Below the pieces are notes generated by a model. That model saw only the letters and a program-made list of their open reading frames with translations. It ran no database searches and was not told where the DNA came from. Below are positions 1-9,060 of a stretch of 64,000 nucleotides of DNA, in pieces. How positions within the stretch are numbered: the stretch's first letter is position 1; each line of letters begins with the position of its first letter. Source of the stretch: Sphingobacterium sp. SYP-B4668 (GTDB lineage Bacteria > Bacteroidota > Bacteroidia > Sphingobacteriales > Sphingobacteriaceae). A program made the position numbers and the translations under genes. The stretch covers positions 4,464,001 through 4,528,000 of the forward strand of contig NZ_CP115483.1 in assembly GCF_027627455.1 (NCBI RefSeq), in the 5' to 3' direction.

Positions 1-1
1 T

Positions 2-430
2 ACAGATGCTGATGTCGACGGCATGCACATCCGTCTGTTGCTACTAACATTTTTCCTTCAATTTTTCCCCGACCTTGTAAAAGCAGGTCATGTCGCAATC
101 TTGCAAACCCCTCTATTTAGGGTCCGAAATAAGAAAGAAACGATTTACTGCTACTCGGACGAGGAGAGACAGCGCGCCATTGCAAAACTAGGAGCCAAAC
201 CCGAAATCACCCGTTTCAAAGGATTGGGAGAGATTTCTCCTTCCGAATTTGGATTGTTTATTGGAAAGGATATCCGGTTAGACCCTGTCATCTTATCCAA
301 GGATCAAAAAATCCAGCATCTATTGGAATATTACATGGGTAAGAATACACCAGACAGACAGAAACACATTGTCAACAATCTTCGCGTAGAAGTAGATATC
401 GAAGCTGAATTGACCAAAGAAGCAGTATAA
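2..430 (+). CDS. parE: DNA topoisomerase IV subunit B, C-terminal part
   Basis: Partial gene entering from the left edge; only the last 142 codons are present. It begins inside the TOPRIM domain: the first residues read TDADVDG, the acidic DxDxDG metal-binding motif of type IIA topoisomerase B subunits. The segment ITRFKGLGEI (about residues 67-76 of the fragment) is the conserved C-terminal motif of GyrB/ParE. The family forms an A2B2 tetramer that decatenates or relaxes DNA with ATP. The sequence around the TOPRIM (MHIRLLLLTFFLQFFPDLV) and the RLDPVIL segment fit Bacteroidota ParE better than GyrB, but the N-terminal ATPase that would settle this is outside the window. Confidence 0.85.
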   Translation, partial: TDADVDGMHIRLLLLTFFLQFFPDLVKAGHVAILQTPLFRVRNKKETIYCYSDEERQRAIAKLGAKPEITRFKGLGEISPSEFGLFIGKDIRLDPVILSKDQKIQHLLEYYMGKNTPDRQKHIVNNLRVEVDIEAELTKEAV

Positions 431-455
431 ATAAAGAACCACACAACCTAAACCC

Positions 456-1298
456 TTGAACACTCAAATACTCATACTAATCCAATGTCAAGACGACGTT
501 GGATTAGTTGCCAAAATATCCAATACAGTAGCACAATATCGTTTGAATATTGTGACCATGCGTGAATATGTAGATGAGGAATCTAACAAATTTTTCGTCA
601 GATTAGTTTGTAACGGCAGCATTGACCAACCATCACACTTGCAGGAGTCTTTAAAGGACAATCTCCCACCAAATGCGCAGATTACAATAAACCCTTCCGA
701 ACGAAAGAAAATCATCATACTCGTAACCAAAGAACATCATTGCTTAGCGGATATCCTTATACGCCATCACTTTGAAACGTGGAATACAGATATACAAGCA
801 GTCATTGGCAACTACAGTGAATTGGAGGAATTCACAAAAAAATTCAATATTCCCTTCCACTATGTTTCACATGAAAACATTAGTAAAGAGGAGTTTGAAA
901 GTAAAATTGCTAACCAGATATCCATATACCCTTTTGACTATCTTATCTTAGCTAAGTTCATGCGGATACTATCACCAGATTTTGTACGAAAGTTCAAGAA
1001 TCGCATCATCAATATCCACCACTCATTCCTTCCGGCATTTATAGGCGCCAATCCCTACAGACAAGCATACACCAGAGGAGTAAAAATCATTGGCGCTACC
1101 GCTCACTATGTGACAGACGATTTGGACGAAGGTCCTATCATTGTACAAGATACCCGAAGAGTGAATCACACGTACACCGTACAAGATATGATGACCGCTG
1201 GCAAAGAGATTGAAAAGGCTGTATTAGCTAGAGCTATACGCCTTTTGCTCGAAGATCGCGTCATGTTAGATGGCAATAAGACCATAGTCTTTGAATAG
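456..1298 (+). CDS. purU: formyltetrahydrofolate deformylase (PurU)
   Basis: Hydrolyses 10-formyl-THF to formate and THF, supplying formate for purine synthesis and balancing one-carbon pools in the cytoplasm. The 280-aa length is usual. Residues 5-75 form an ACT domain (LILIQCQDDVGLVAKIS), the sensor part. The formyl-transferase fold follows from about residue 85, with the conserved HHSFLPAF and DDLDEGPI segments that carry the catalytic His and Asp shared with GART-type enzymes. The start is TTG, because no in-frame ATG occurs before residue 36 and a later start would cut the ACT domain. It lies 25 nt after parE and may be co-transcribed with it. Confidence 0.93.
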   Translation: MNTQILILIQCQDDVGLVAKISNTVAQYRLNIVTMREYVDEESNKFFVRLVCNGSIDQPSHLQESLKDNLPPNAQITINPSERKKIIILVTKEHHCLADILIRHHFETWNTDIQAVIGNYSELEEFTKKFNIPFHYVSHENISKEEFESKIANQISIYPFDYLILAKFMRILSPDFVRKFKNRIINIHHSFLPAFIGANPYRQAYTRGVKIIGATAHYVTDDLDEGPIIVQDTRRVNHTYTVQDMMTAGKEIEKAVLARAIRLLLEDRVMLDGNKTIVFE

Positions 1299-1397
1299 AA
1301 AAATCTAAAATGTGATTAACATCATTATTTAATAGCGCTTCTCCACATTTTTTTTTCGGAGAATTATTAGCTATTTCGTAACATATAACTACGTCAT

Positions 1398-3182
1398 ATG
1401 TTGCACTCATTTCACATCCCGGTACTAGGGCTTGCATTCTCCATAGATTCGCCGCTTAAAGTTGCTAAGTATGGTATTTCATCCGTAATCTCTATCGTAG
1501 ATGATGAACTCATCGAACGTATTAGGATCTACTATAGCCAACGTCATCAGCTCGACTGCAAGCCCATCACAAAAAAAGAGTACGACTTTAGGGCTATGCG
1601 GATAACTTCTTATCTCAATCTAGTAAAAGTCCTAGTCCAAGAACAAATAGAACATATCCGACAGCAGGTACTCGAAACTAGCCAGGAAAGTACCCGTTAC
1701 TTCAATCTCCTACCGGAAGGTACTCCTATCAAAATGGATTACAATGAGTTTATCACCGAAGTCGATCCTCAAAAAAGAAGTCAACTAGCAGTGCAAATCA
1801 GCAAACATATACAAGCTGGAGACATCGATGTCAACATCATGTCTAAAGTGGACAAAATGAATGTAGCCGCCATCGGACATCCTATGGATGAAAAACTGTC
1901 AGACGCCCTAGCTGCCCTTAGAGGGTTTGCCAACTCCGAATTACAGTCCTCCGTTGTCCTTTCAGCAGGTATGAACCCAAGACTATATACCTATATTTCA
2001 GAACTTGAACAATTTTGGCCCAAAGAAGGTGGTACATTCAACAAAAAAGTGACACTCAAAGTAAGCGACTATAGATCAGCTTCTATTCAGGCTAAATTTT
2101 TGGCTAAAAAGGGAGTCTGGGTTTCCGAATTCAGAATTGAATCTGGCCTCAACTGTGGAGGACATGCTTTCGCAACCGATGGCTTTCTATTAGGTCCTAT
2201 ATTGGAAGAGTTTAAGAACAAGAAAAAAGAGCTTCAAGCTGAACTCTTTCACGTCTATCAGCAGTATTGGTCCTTAAAGAGCACAGACCTACAGTATCCA
2301 CCTCCTATAAAATATACTGTACAGGGAGGTATCGGTACAGCAGACGAACATCGTTTTTTGCTGGAACACTACGATTTCGATGCAGTAGGCTGGGGATCTC
2401 CCTTCTTATTAGTTCCAGAAGCCACTACATTAGATGATCAGACCTTAAATGCACTATCTATTGCTTCAGCCGATGACTTCTATATCAGTGATTCCTCTCC
2501 GCTAGGTGTACCCTTCAACAATTTTAGATTAAGTTCCGCCGAGAAACAACGGATACAACGCATCCAAAGCGGTCGACCAGGTAGTCCATGCAAAAAGAAA
2601 TATCTAATCTCTAATACAGAATACACAGAACAACCCATATGTACCGCCTCTCGAGAGTATCAACATCTTAAAATTAAAGAATTGCAAGAGAAGCAATTGC
2701 CTCGAATGGAGTATGAAAAGGAATATGAAAATATCACCGTTAAGACTTGCTTATGTGACGGCCTAGCGGCTCCAGCTTATATCAAGTATGGCATTTTAAA
2801 GCCAAGAGAGATTGATTCCGTATCCATATGCCCGGGTCCTAATACCAGTTGGTTCAAAGGAATATTTTCGTTAGATCAGATGGTTAATCATATATATGGA
2901 CGTGATAATCTATTAAAAGATCAATCACGTCCATTTTTCCTCATTAGCGAATTGAAACTATATGTCACCCACATCCAAAAATATGTAGAAATCAATATGT
3001 CTACAGTAGACGAGAAAAAGATCCGTTATTTGGATAAGTTCAAGAGACAATTACAGGAAGGAATCAGCTACTACAAAGAATTAAAAGAAACGTTGAATAA
3101 CTTTCCAGCCCACATCATCCAAGCTATTCCCAACGAACTCCTACAGATAGAACTACAGTTGGAAAAGATAAAGTTCAGCTAA
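1398..3182 (+). CDS. uncharacterised conserved protein, possible FMN-type TIM barrel with cysteine-rich tail
   Basis: A 594-aa soluble protein without signal peptide or membrane segments. I do not recognise an experimentally characterised relative. The N-terminus (IPVLGLAFSIDSPLKVAKYG) resembles the opening strand of TIM-barrel enzymes. The stretch NCGGHAF near residue 253, followed by QGGIGT (residues 309-314) and DAVGWGSPFLLVPEA, runs in the same order as the GGH and GGI...GTRFL..EA phosphate/flavin-binding segments of nitronate monooxygenase-type enzymes; this is analogy, not homology shown. Cysteines at 253, 398, 415, 451, 453 and 478 could hold a metal or iron-sulphur centre. It stands alone: 99 nt after purU and convergent with the next gene across a strong terminator. 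Confidence 0.55.
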   Translation: MLHSFHIPVLGLAFSIDSPLKVAKYGISSVISIVDDELIERIRIYYSQRHQLDCKPITKKEYDFRAMRITSYLNLVKVLVQEQIEHIRQQVLETSQESTRYFNLLPEGTPIKMDYNEFITEVDPQKRSQLAVQISKHIQAGDIDVNIMSKVDKMNVAAIGHPMDEKLSDALAALRGFANSELQSSVVLSAGMNPRLYTYISELEQFWPKEGGTFNKKVTLKVSDYRSASIQAKFLAKKGVWVSEFRIESGLNCGGHAFATDGFLLGPILEEFKNKKKELQAELFHVYQQYWSLKSTDLQYPPPIKYTVQGGIGTADEHRFLLEHYDFDAVGWGSPFLLVPEATTLDDQTLNALSIASADDFYISDSSPLGVPFNNFRLSSAEKQRIQRIQSGRPGSPCKKKYLISNTEYTEQPICTASREYQHLKIKELQEKQLPRMEYEKEYENITVKTCLCDGLAAPAYIKYGILKPREIDSVSICPGPNTSWFKGIFSLDQMVNHIYGRDNLLKDQSRPFFLISELKLYVTHIQKYVEINMSTVDEKKIRYLDKFKRQLQEGISYYKELKETLNNFPAHIIQAIPNELLQIELQLEKIKFS

Positions 3183-3252
3183 GTAATTGCTGGCTTCTAT
3201 CGGTGCGCAGGCTATCACAGATAGGAAATAGTCACCCATCGACAGCGCTTTC

Positions 3253-3298
3253 CCTTAATCAAAAACGGACTTCAAATGAAGTCCGTTTTTGATTAAGG
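3253..3298. terminator. bidirectional intrinsic terminator
   Basis: Perfect inverted repeat with 22-nt arms (3253-3274 and 3277-3298) around a two-base loop. GGACTTCA/TGAAGTCC forms the core, flanked by A-runs on one side and T-runs on the other, so it can terminate from both directions. It sits between two convergent genes and its right arm contains the stop codon of the methyltransferase gene. Confidence 0.9.
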
Positions 3299-4195
3299 TG
3301 TCGCTATTGTTCGAAACTTACCAAATACTCCAAGAGGTAATTTGGCACCTGCTGTGGCCTGCAGATATAGCTCCCCTATCTCCAAATTCTCAACTTTCGG
3401 AAACGCAGTCCGGATGAGGTTCTCGACAATTACTGAAGAGAAACCCAGCGAATAGGTATTTAGGATAAGGAAATGTTCTTTAGGATCCAACAACTGCACG
3501 ACATCTCTCATCATTTCTGTTATATGATCCTCCAATTTCCATTTTTCCCCCTTAGGTCCATGTCCATATGCGGGGGGGTCTAATATGATGCCGTTATAAG
3601 TATTGCCTCTTTTAAGCTCACGCTTCACAAATTTAAGAGCATCTTCCACTACCCACCTAATATTGTCGATTTCTGATAATTCTTGATTTTCGTTGGCCCA
3701 AGTGACCACCTGTTTAATAGAATCTACATGCGTAGTATCTGCTCCAGCAGCTTTTGCAATCAATGATGCTCCGCCTGTGTAAGCAAATAGGTTTAGTACC
3801 TTCGGTGTTTCAGTCTTAAAGGAACGAACAGATTCGGAAATGTAGTCCCAATTAACGGCCTGCTCTGGGAAAATACCCACGTGTTTGAAAGAAGTCAGTC
3901 CCAAACGGAATTTAATCGCTACATCAGTGTTCTTGTATTCAACATACCAACGATCCGGCGTTTTGGCATTCTTTTTCACCCATTCGCCAGAAGTAGCAGA
4001 TCTCCCTTTGAAACGGATATCATGGCGCTTAGTCCATTCGCCCTCAGACAAAGTCTTTGGCCAAACAGCCTGAGGCTCTGGCCGTATAAGCACCAAATTG
4101 CCAAAACGTTCCAATTTTTCAAAATCCCCGCAATCGATCAACTCATAGTCTTTCCAATGCGTAGGAGTCAGTAGTTGTATTTCTGTATGATTCAA
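3293..4195 (-). CDS. class I SAM-dependent methyltransferase, RlmI/RlmK-like
   Basis: 300-aa protein of the Methyltrans_SAM type seen in the 23S rRNA cytosine/guanine methyltransferases RlmI and the RlmK part of RlmKL. The SAM-binding motif I is VLNLFAYTGG (about residues 133-142) and the motif IV DPPAYG (about 206-211) is the usual substrate/catalytic loop. There is no PUA domain as in RlmI, so the exact rRNA position cannot be called. The N-terminal 90 residues, rich in Trp and charged residues, resemble the N-terminal part of this Bacteroidota subgroup. Its own TATCTTTG promoter box lies about 16 nt before the ATG. Confidence 0.8.
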   Translation of the reverse strand: MNHTEIQLLTPTHWKDYELIDCGDFEKLERFGNLVLIRPEPQAVWPKTLSEGEWTKRHDIRFKGRSATSGEWVKKNAKTPDRWYVEYKNTDVAIKFRLGLTSFKHVGIFPEQAVNWDYISESVRSFKTETPKVLNLFAYTGGASLIAKAAGADTTHVDSIKQVVTWANENQELSEIDNIRWVVEDALKFVKRELKRGNTYNGIILDPPAYGHGPKGEKWKLEDHITEMMRDVVQLLDPKEHFLILNTYSLGFSSVIVENLIRTAFPKVENLEIGELYLQATAGAKLPLGVFGKFRTIATP

Positions 4196-4211
4196 AATAT
4201 AAAATTTGCTG

Positions 4212-4219
4212 CAAAGATA
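4212..4219 (-). promoter_or_regulatory. probable -7 box of the methyltransferase gene
   Basis: On the minus strand the bases read TATCTTTG, an exact match to the Bacteroidota TAnnTTTG box. It ends 16 nt before the ATG, giving a very short leader. The nearest TTG elements are 11 or 25 nt upstream, so the -33 part is not well spaced. Confidence 0.5.
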
Positions 4220-4249
4220 CAGTTATCTATCAAAAGTATATAATCAAGA

Positions 4250-5014
4250 TTACTGTTCTCGCTTCATGGATTTACGAGCAGCCTGCATCAAAGGGCTTGC
4301 AAACACAAAGTCATTAAGTTCCTTCACGTCCGACCCCAGAATATCCTGATTCGTACCTTCCCAAAACTTCTCCCCCTTATATAGATACAGAATGTATTCC
4401 CCAATCCCCATTACCGAATTCATGTCGTGGGTCACTACGATTGTCGTACATTGATATTCCTGAGTCAAGTCTTGTATCAGCTCATCAATCAAAATCGAAG
4501 TAGCAGGATCAAGACCCGAATTTGGTTCATCACAAAATAGATACTTAGGCCCCATACTAATTGCCCGAGCAATACCAACTCGTTTTTTCATACCTCCAGA
4601 CAATTCTGTAGGGAACAACTTATTAGTACCGGCAAGATTAACCCGTTCCAAACAAAAGTTAGCCCGATCCACCTTTTCCGCTTTGGACATATCTGTAAAC
4701 ATATCCAACGAAAACATCAAGTTCTGCTCCACAGTCATCGAATCAAACAGTGCCGAATTCTGAAAAAGCATCCCGATTTCTTTACGGATAGGTATACGCT
4801 CTTCAAAATTCATCTTAGTAAACTCCTGTTTATCGAAGAAAACACGCCCCTGTTCAGGGTGATGCAGTCCTACTATGCACTTTAAAAGCGTACTTTTTCC
4901 AGAACCAGACCCCCCAATGATGAGACTCACTCTGCCTGGTTCGAAAATCGCATCTATACCCTTTAAGACCTCGTTATCCCCAAAAGATTTATGTATATTC
5001 TGAATTTCAATCAT
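4250..5014 (-). CDS. mlaF: MlaF-type ABC transporter ATP-binding protein
   Basis: ATPase of the MCE/Mla phospholipid transport system that moves lipids between inner and outer membrane. All ABC motifs are present: Walker A GGSGSGKST (about residues 34-42), signature LSGGM (about 139-143) and Walker B LFCDEP (about 159-164), followed by the switch His in VVTHD. The methionine in LSGGM and the 254-aa length fit MlaF. It lies 11 nt after the permease gene and is clearly in its operon. No MCE-domain (MlaD) gene follows in this window. Confidence 0.9.
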   Translation of the reverse strand: MIEIQNIHKSFGDNEVLKGIDAIFEPGRVSLIIGGSGSGKSTLLKCIVGLHHPEQGRVFFDKQEFTKMNFEERIPIRKEIGMLFQNSALFDSMTVEQNLMFSLDMFTDMSKAEKVDRANFCLERVNLAGTNKLFPTELSGGMKKRVGIARAISMGPKYLFCDEPNSGLDPATSILIDELIQDLTQEYQCTTIVVTHDMNSVMGIGEYILYLYKGEKFWEGTNQDILGSDVKELNDFVFASPLMQAARKSMKREQ

Positions 5015-5025
5015 AGTTTATCAAC

Positions 5026-5760
5026 TTACAGCATAATAGCAGTAATCAAATAGTCGCTTGCCAAAATAGTGATACACCCGATTACAACAGCTTGTGTACC
5101 CGCCTCTCCAACTTCTAAAGCCCCACCCCTTACATAAAAACCTTTATATGCAGGTACGGACGTAATTATAAATCCAAATACAACTGCCTTTACCATCGCT
5201 ACAGATACTGTAAATCCATTAAAACCTCCTTGAATACCTTGGATGTAATCCGCAGCACTTACAGCGCCCGATAGCGCCCCTCCAATCAAACCACCTAGTA
5301 TTGCACAAAAAATAGCCACAATGACCAACGCAGGAATCATCGTAACCCCAGCTAGTACTTTAGGAAGAATGAGATAACCCGGAGTATTGATACCCATAAT
5401 CTCTAAAGCATCAATCTGTTCGGTCACACGCATAGATCCGATTTGAGAAGAGATGGAAGACCCGACCTTCCCCATCAAGACCAATGCTGAAATCGTTGGT
5501 CCTAACTCCAATATATTGGAGTCCCTATTAATTTGGCCAATAATAGAGTTGGGAATCAAATCCGAAACCAGCTGAAACGCAATCTGCATCGTCATGACCG
5601 CTCCAATAAAAGTAGAAATAATAACTATCAAACCTAGCGAACCTAGGCCAATATCGGTCATAGCCAGCATAGTCTCTTTCCAATAAATTTTCCCCTTTTC
5701 TGGTTTCTTAAATACGGCCTTTAATAGTAAGATGTACTTCCCAATATGATAAATAAACAT
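5026..5760 (-). CDS. mlaE: MlaE-type ABC transporter permease
   Basis: 244-aa integral membrane protein of the MlaE family, the permease partner of MlaF. About five hydrophobic segments are visible from residue 35 to 240. The conserved family core is present: GAVMTMQIAFQL, ELGPTISALVLMGKVGSSI and SQIGSMRVTEQIDALEIMG, the last being the coupling helix that docks on the ATPase. It is the first gene of the two-gene operon with the ATPase 11 nt downstream. No good TAnnTTTG box was found upstream. Confidence 0.92.
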   Translation of the reverse strand: MFIYHIGKYILLLKAVFKKPEKGKIYWKETMLAMTDIGLGSLGLIVIISTFIGAVMTMQIAFQLVSDLIPNSIIGQINRDSNILELGPTISALVLMGKVGSSISSQIGSMRVTEQIDALEIMGINTPGYLILPKVLAGVTMIPALVIVAIFCAILGGLIGGALSGAVSAADYIQGIQGGFNGFTVSVAMVKAVVFGFIITSVPAYKGFYVRGGALEVGEAGTQAVVIGCITILASDYLITAIML

Positions 5761-6049
5761 AAATGTGCTTGAATGACTGACTTTCTATATAAACAGCATA
5801 ATGCTGGATTAGTTTAGGGATTCCCCTACTTATCTCAAATTAATTAAACGAATATAGACATAATCCTACAAAAACAGGTATCCCTTCAAATGCCATGATG
5901 CCTATTACAAATTACGCACTTTACCGATAAAAAAAAGAGATTCACCGATTTTTTGATTCGAATAACCTAAATACTCTATTTTTTTCACCATCTTCACTTT
6001 ACTTTTGAATCAATCAGCTAATTGAAATAGGAAGTAAAGCACTAAACAT
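5761..6049. other. divergent intergenic region
   Basis: 289 nt between the divergent mlaE and LiaF-like genes. It is AT-rich and holds a small hairpin (CAGCAT-A-ATGCTG, 5794-5806) within the likely mlaE leader and a TACTTTTG box (6000-6007) for the rightward gene. I see no ORF or RNA gene. Confidence 0.6.
6000..6007 (+). promoter_or_regulatory. probable -7 box of the LiaF-like gene
   Basis: TACTTTTG matches TAnnTTTG and lies 42 nt before the ATG. No TTG is found at the expected distance upstream, only a T-rich tract. Confidence 0.4.
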
Positions 6050-6997
6050 ATGAACAATAGAAAAATAACCTCTGGACTTATTTTCCTTTTTGTAGGAATA
6101 GTACTCTTGTTAGATGTATTAGATATCGTGGAGTTCAACTGGGTTGAAATTATAAAGTACTGGCCACTACTCATTATTCTAGGTGGCATTAATATGCTCA
6201 TGCCTAATAGCGAATTCGGACATATCGCCAAACTAGGTTTTACATGTATTCTGCTTGGATTTTTAGCCTATGTCGGTTTTGTCACACCCAAACAAGATCT
6301 TCTATCCCGATTCTTAAGAGGTTCAAATATCCATATTAGCACCAATGATGATGATAGCATTGCTGATAGTAATTATAGTCATAGTCTCTCGGTGCCTTTG
6401 CCAGATACCCTGACCTATGCTTCGGCCAATTTCGACATGGGTACCACCAACCTGCATCTATCCGACGTTGCCAGCACTGTGTTATTTGAAGCAAAGAACA
6501 CTTCCAATTCATACTTTATGGAATTGTCATCCAATACTTCTAAACAAGGTATACCACACGTCAACCTCAATGGAGAGAAAAAAAACGAAGGAAAAAGCAA
6601 AAACAACAAAACGCTCATCAAGCTCAATAAAGAGGTCGTATGGGATTTAAACTTTGATATAGGTGCATCCGAAGTAAACTTTGACCTATCTCCATTCAAG
6701 GTACGCCATATAAATTTCGATACAGGTGTCAGCTCAGTAAAATTAAAACTCGGCATGCCCGTAAGTCACTCACAGGTCAATATAGATGCAGGAGCCTCTT
6801 CTTTAGAAATCCTCGTCCCCAAAAATGCAGCATGTCGCATTGTATCTGACGGAGGCCTATCGACCATCTCTATGGATGCCGGATTTCTAAATAAAACCGA
6901 TGGTATTCGCGAGACAGCAAATTATCCCAACGCGGCTGAAAAATTTGATTTTGCTATTGACGGAGGAGTTACATCTATTAAAATCAAGCAATACTAA
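6050..6997 (+). CDS. LiaF-like membrane protein (DUF5668 plus toast-rack domain)
   Basis: 315 aa. The N-terminus holds three or four hydrophobic segments within residues 8-85 (GLIFLFVGIVLLL, WPLLIILGGINML, LGFTCILLGFLAYVGFV), as in the LiaI/LiaF transmembrane module. Residues about 115-315 are a soluble, Gly/Asn/Asp-rich beta-repeat region with recurrent FDxG(A/V)SxVxxxL units, the toast-rack type seen in LiaF and related proteins that sense envelope stress or anchor two-component systems. No kinase or regulator gene is adjacent, so the role here is open. It stands alone between divergent mlaE and co-directional ispG. Confidence 0.65.
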   Translation: MNNRKITSGLIFLFVGIVLLLDVLDIVEFNWVEIIKYWPLLIILGGINMLMPNSEFGHIAKLGFTCILLGFLAYVGFVTPKQDLLSRFLRGSNIHISTNDDDSIADSNYSHSLSVPLPDTLTYASANFDMGTTNLHLSDVASTVLFEAKNTSNSYFMELSSNTSKQGIPHVNLNGEKKNEGKSKNNKTLIKLNKEVVWDLNFDIGASEVNFDLSPFKVRHINFDTGVSSVKLKLGMPVSHSQVNIDAGASSLEILVPKNAACRIVSDGGLSTISMDAGFLNKTDGIRETANYPNAAEKFDFAIDGGVTSIKIKQY

Positions 6998-7025
6998 ATC
7001 TACTATGTTTTTATTGTATAATCCA

Positions 7026-7033
7026 TAACTTTG
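7026..7033 (+). promoter_or_regulatory. probable -7 box of ispG, almost touching the start codon
   Basis: TAACTTTG fits TAnnTTTG. It ends only 8 nt before the ATG at 7042, so a transcript from it would have nearly no leader. No TTG lies at the normal -33 distance. Confidence 0.45.
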
Positions 7034-7041
7034 CACTAGAT

Positions 7042-9054
7042 ATGGATACAAACAATTTATTGACTTTGCCAGGAGGCTATTGTAATTCAAAAAAAGAATA
7101 TAGCCGGTGGTTGACCAGAGAAGTAAAAATTGGCGATATACCTATGGGTGGTCACAATCCCATTCGTATACAAAGTATGACCACAATCGATACAATGGAC
7201 ACCATAGGATCGGTTGAACAAACTATACGTATGGTGGATGCAGGATGTGACTATGTGCGAATTACTGCCCCGAGCATTAAAGAATCTGAAAATTTAGCAA
7301 ATATAAAGAAAGAGTTGAAGGCCAGAGGCTATCAAGTACCATTGGTAGCCGATATTCACTTCACACCCAATGCAGCAGAAGTTGCTGCAAGGATTGTTGA
7401 AAAAGTAAGAATAAACCCAGGCAACTATGCCGACAAAAAGAAATTTGATCTGCTAACTTATTCCGATGGCGAATATCAAGCCGAACTAGATCGTATTTAT
7501 AAAAAATTCGCTCCCTTGGTTAAGATTTGTAAGGAATATGGTACAGCTATGCGAATTGGGACCAATCATGGGTCACTTTCAGACCGAATTATGAGTCATT
7601 ACGGAGACACTCCCGAAGGGATGGTAGAATCTGCATTGGAATTTATCCGTATCTGCGAAGATCTCAACTACTATAATCTTGTCATCTCGATGAAATCGAG
7701 TAATCCACAAGTTATGGTCCAAGCTTATCGGCTATTAGTACAAAAGATGGTTCTCGAGAATATGAATTATCCACTTCACCTCGGCGTCACAGAGGCGGGT
7801 GATGGCGAAGACGGGCGAATCAAATCCGCGGTGGGCATCGGCACGCTCCTTGAAGATGGACTCGGCGATACTGTAAGAGTATCTTTGACAGAGGAGCCGG
7901 AGAAAGAAGCCCCTGTGGCGATTGCTTTGGTCAATCGATATCGAAACAGAGCGCAGACCTTTCACCAACAAGTCCCTCCCCCCATCTTTCAGTTCAACAG
8001 CTTACAGAATGATGTAATACCTTATCACTCCAAGGAAACTAACACGTTCATTGGAGGATCTCTAGTTCCTCGAGTAGCCGTAGACCTATCTACTAGTAAT
8101 CTAAAAGACCCAAATATCCTGACATCCGTTGGATACAAATATGACGTCTTGAATGACAAGTATCACATGGGTGAGCAATCTGTAGATTTTGTTTTCTTAG
8201 GCGACCAGCTTCCCTCATTCAATATGCCAGGCAATCTCAAACAGCTTTATAATTATCACACTTGGCAAGGAATCTCTAACCCCTCGAATATACATCCCGT
8301 ATTTGAACTCGAAGAATTTATATCTGCAGCTCGAAAAGACTCGGCACTAAATCTAATCAATATCAAGAATGAAGACCTTCAAACCGATACCTTCGGACAG
8401 TTGCCTCTAGACCACACCATTGTTTTCATTTTACAAACCGATCATATACACGGAATGGCCGAGCAGCGCCAGTTTTTTTTAAATCTTCAAGAGATTGGAA
8501 TAGATTGCCCCGTAATCATAAAAAGATCATATGCTAAAGAAGAGTTTTCTGGTCCATTGGGCGATATCATGAACCCAGAGGAACCCCTTTCCAAAATACA
8601 ACTATACGCTGCTACAGATCTTGGGGCATTGTTGATTGATGGATTAGGATCAGGAGTATGGATAGACTCTCCTGCGACTCCAATTGAAAAGATTGTTTCC
8701 GTTTCCTTCGGAATCTTGCAAGCCACACGCTCACGTATCTCCAAGACAGAATACATCTCCTGTCCAAGCTGTGGAAGAACCTTGTTCGATTTACAAGAGA
8801 CCACCCATATGATTCGAAGTAGAACGAATCATCTTAAGGGATTAAAAATAGGAATCATGGGTTGTATTGTAAATGGTCCCGGAGAAATGGCCGACGCAGA
8901 CTACGGCTACGTTGGAGCTGGACCGGATAAAATCACATTGTACAGAGGTAAAGAAGTCGTTAAGAAAAATGTTAGCTCTTCGAAGGCTCTGGACGAATTG
9001 ATTGAAATCATCAAGGAAGATGGTCGTTGGATAGAAAATACGGAAATATTGTAA
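7042..9054 (+). CDS. ispG: 4-hydroxy-3-methylbut-2-en-1-yl diphosphate synthase, long form
   Basis: Reduces MEcPP to HMBPP in the MEP isoprenoid pathway using a [4Fe-4S] cluster. At 670 aa it is the three-domain form found in Bacteroidota, Chlamydiae and plants. Residues about 25-310 are the TIM barrel (MGGHNPIRIQSM, VADIHF, MRIGTNHGSL). About 310-560 is the extra A* domain missing in the 370-aa E. coli enzyme. The C-terminal cluster domain has Cys574 and Cys577 (CPSCGRT), then Cys608 and Glu615 (GCIVNGPGE). All cluster ligands are intact. It ends at a strong bidirectional terminator. Confidence 0.97.
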   Translation: MDTNNLLTLPGGYCNSKKEYSRWLTREVKIGDIPMGGHNPIRIQSMTTIDTMDTIGSVEQTIRMVDAGCDYVRITAPSIKESENLANIKKELKARGYQVPLVADIHFTPNAAEVAARIVEKVRINPGNYADKKKFDLLTYSDGEYQAELDRIYKKFAPLVKICKEYGTAMRIGTNHGSLSDRIMSHYGDTPEGMVESALEFIRICEDLNYYNLVISMKSSNPQVMVQAYRLLVQKMVLENMNYPLHLGVTEAGDGEDGRIKSAVGIGTLLEDGLGDTVRVSLTEEPEKEAPVAIALVNRYRNRAQTFHQQVPPPIFQFNSLQNDVIPYHSKETNTFIGGSLVPRVAVDLSTSNLKDPNILTSVGYKYDVLNDKYHMGEQSVDFVFLGDQLPSFNMPGNLKQLYNYHTWQGISNPSNIHPVFELEEFISAARKDSALNLINIKNEDLQTDTFGQLPLDHTIVFILQTDHIHGMAEQRQFFLNLQEIGIDCPVIIKRSYAKEEFSGPLGDIMNPEEPLSKIQLYAATDLGALLIDGLGSGVWIDSPATPIEKIVSVSFGILQATRSRISKTEYISCPSCGRTLFDLQETTHMIRSRTNHLKGLKIGIMGCIVNGPGEMADADYGYVGAGPDKITLYRGKEVVKKNVSSSKALDELIEIIKEDGRWIENTEIL

Positions 9055-9060
9055 ATAAAA

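Noticed and set aside
1339..1363. TTCTCC/GGAGAA inverted repeat as a purU terminator
   Set aside because: The stem is only six bases with a 13-base T-rich loop and lacks a T-tract after it; too weak to call.
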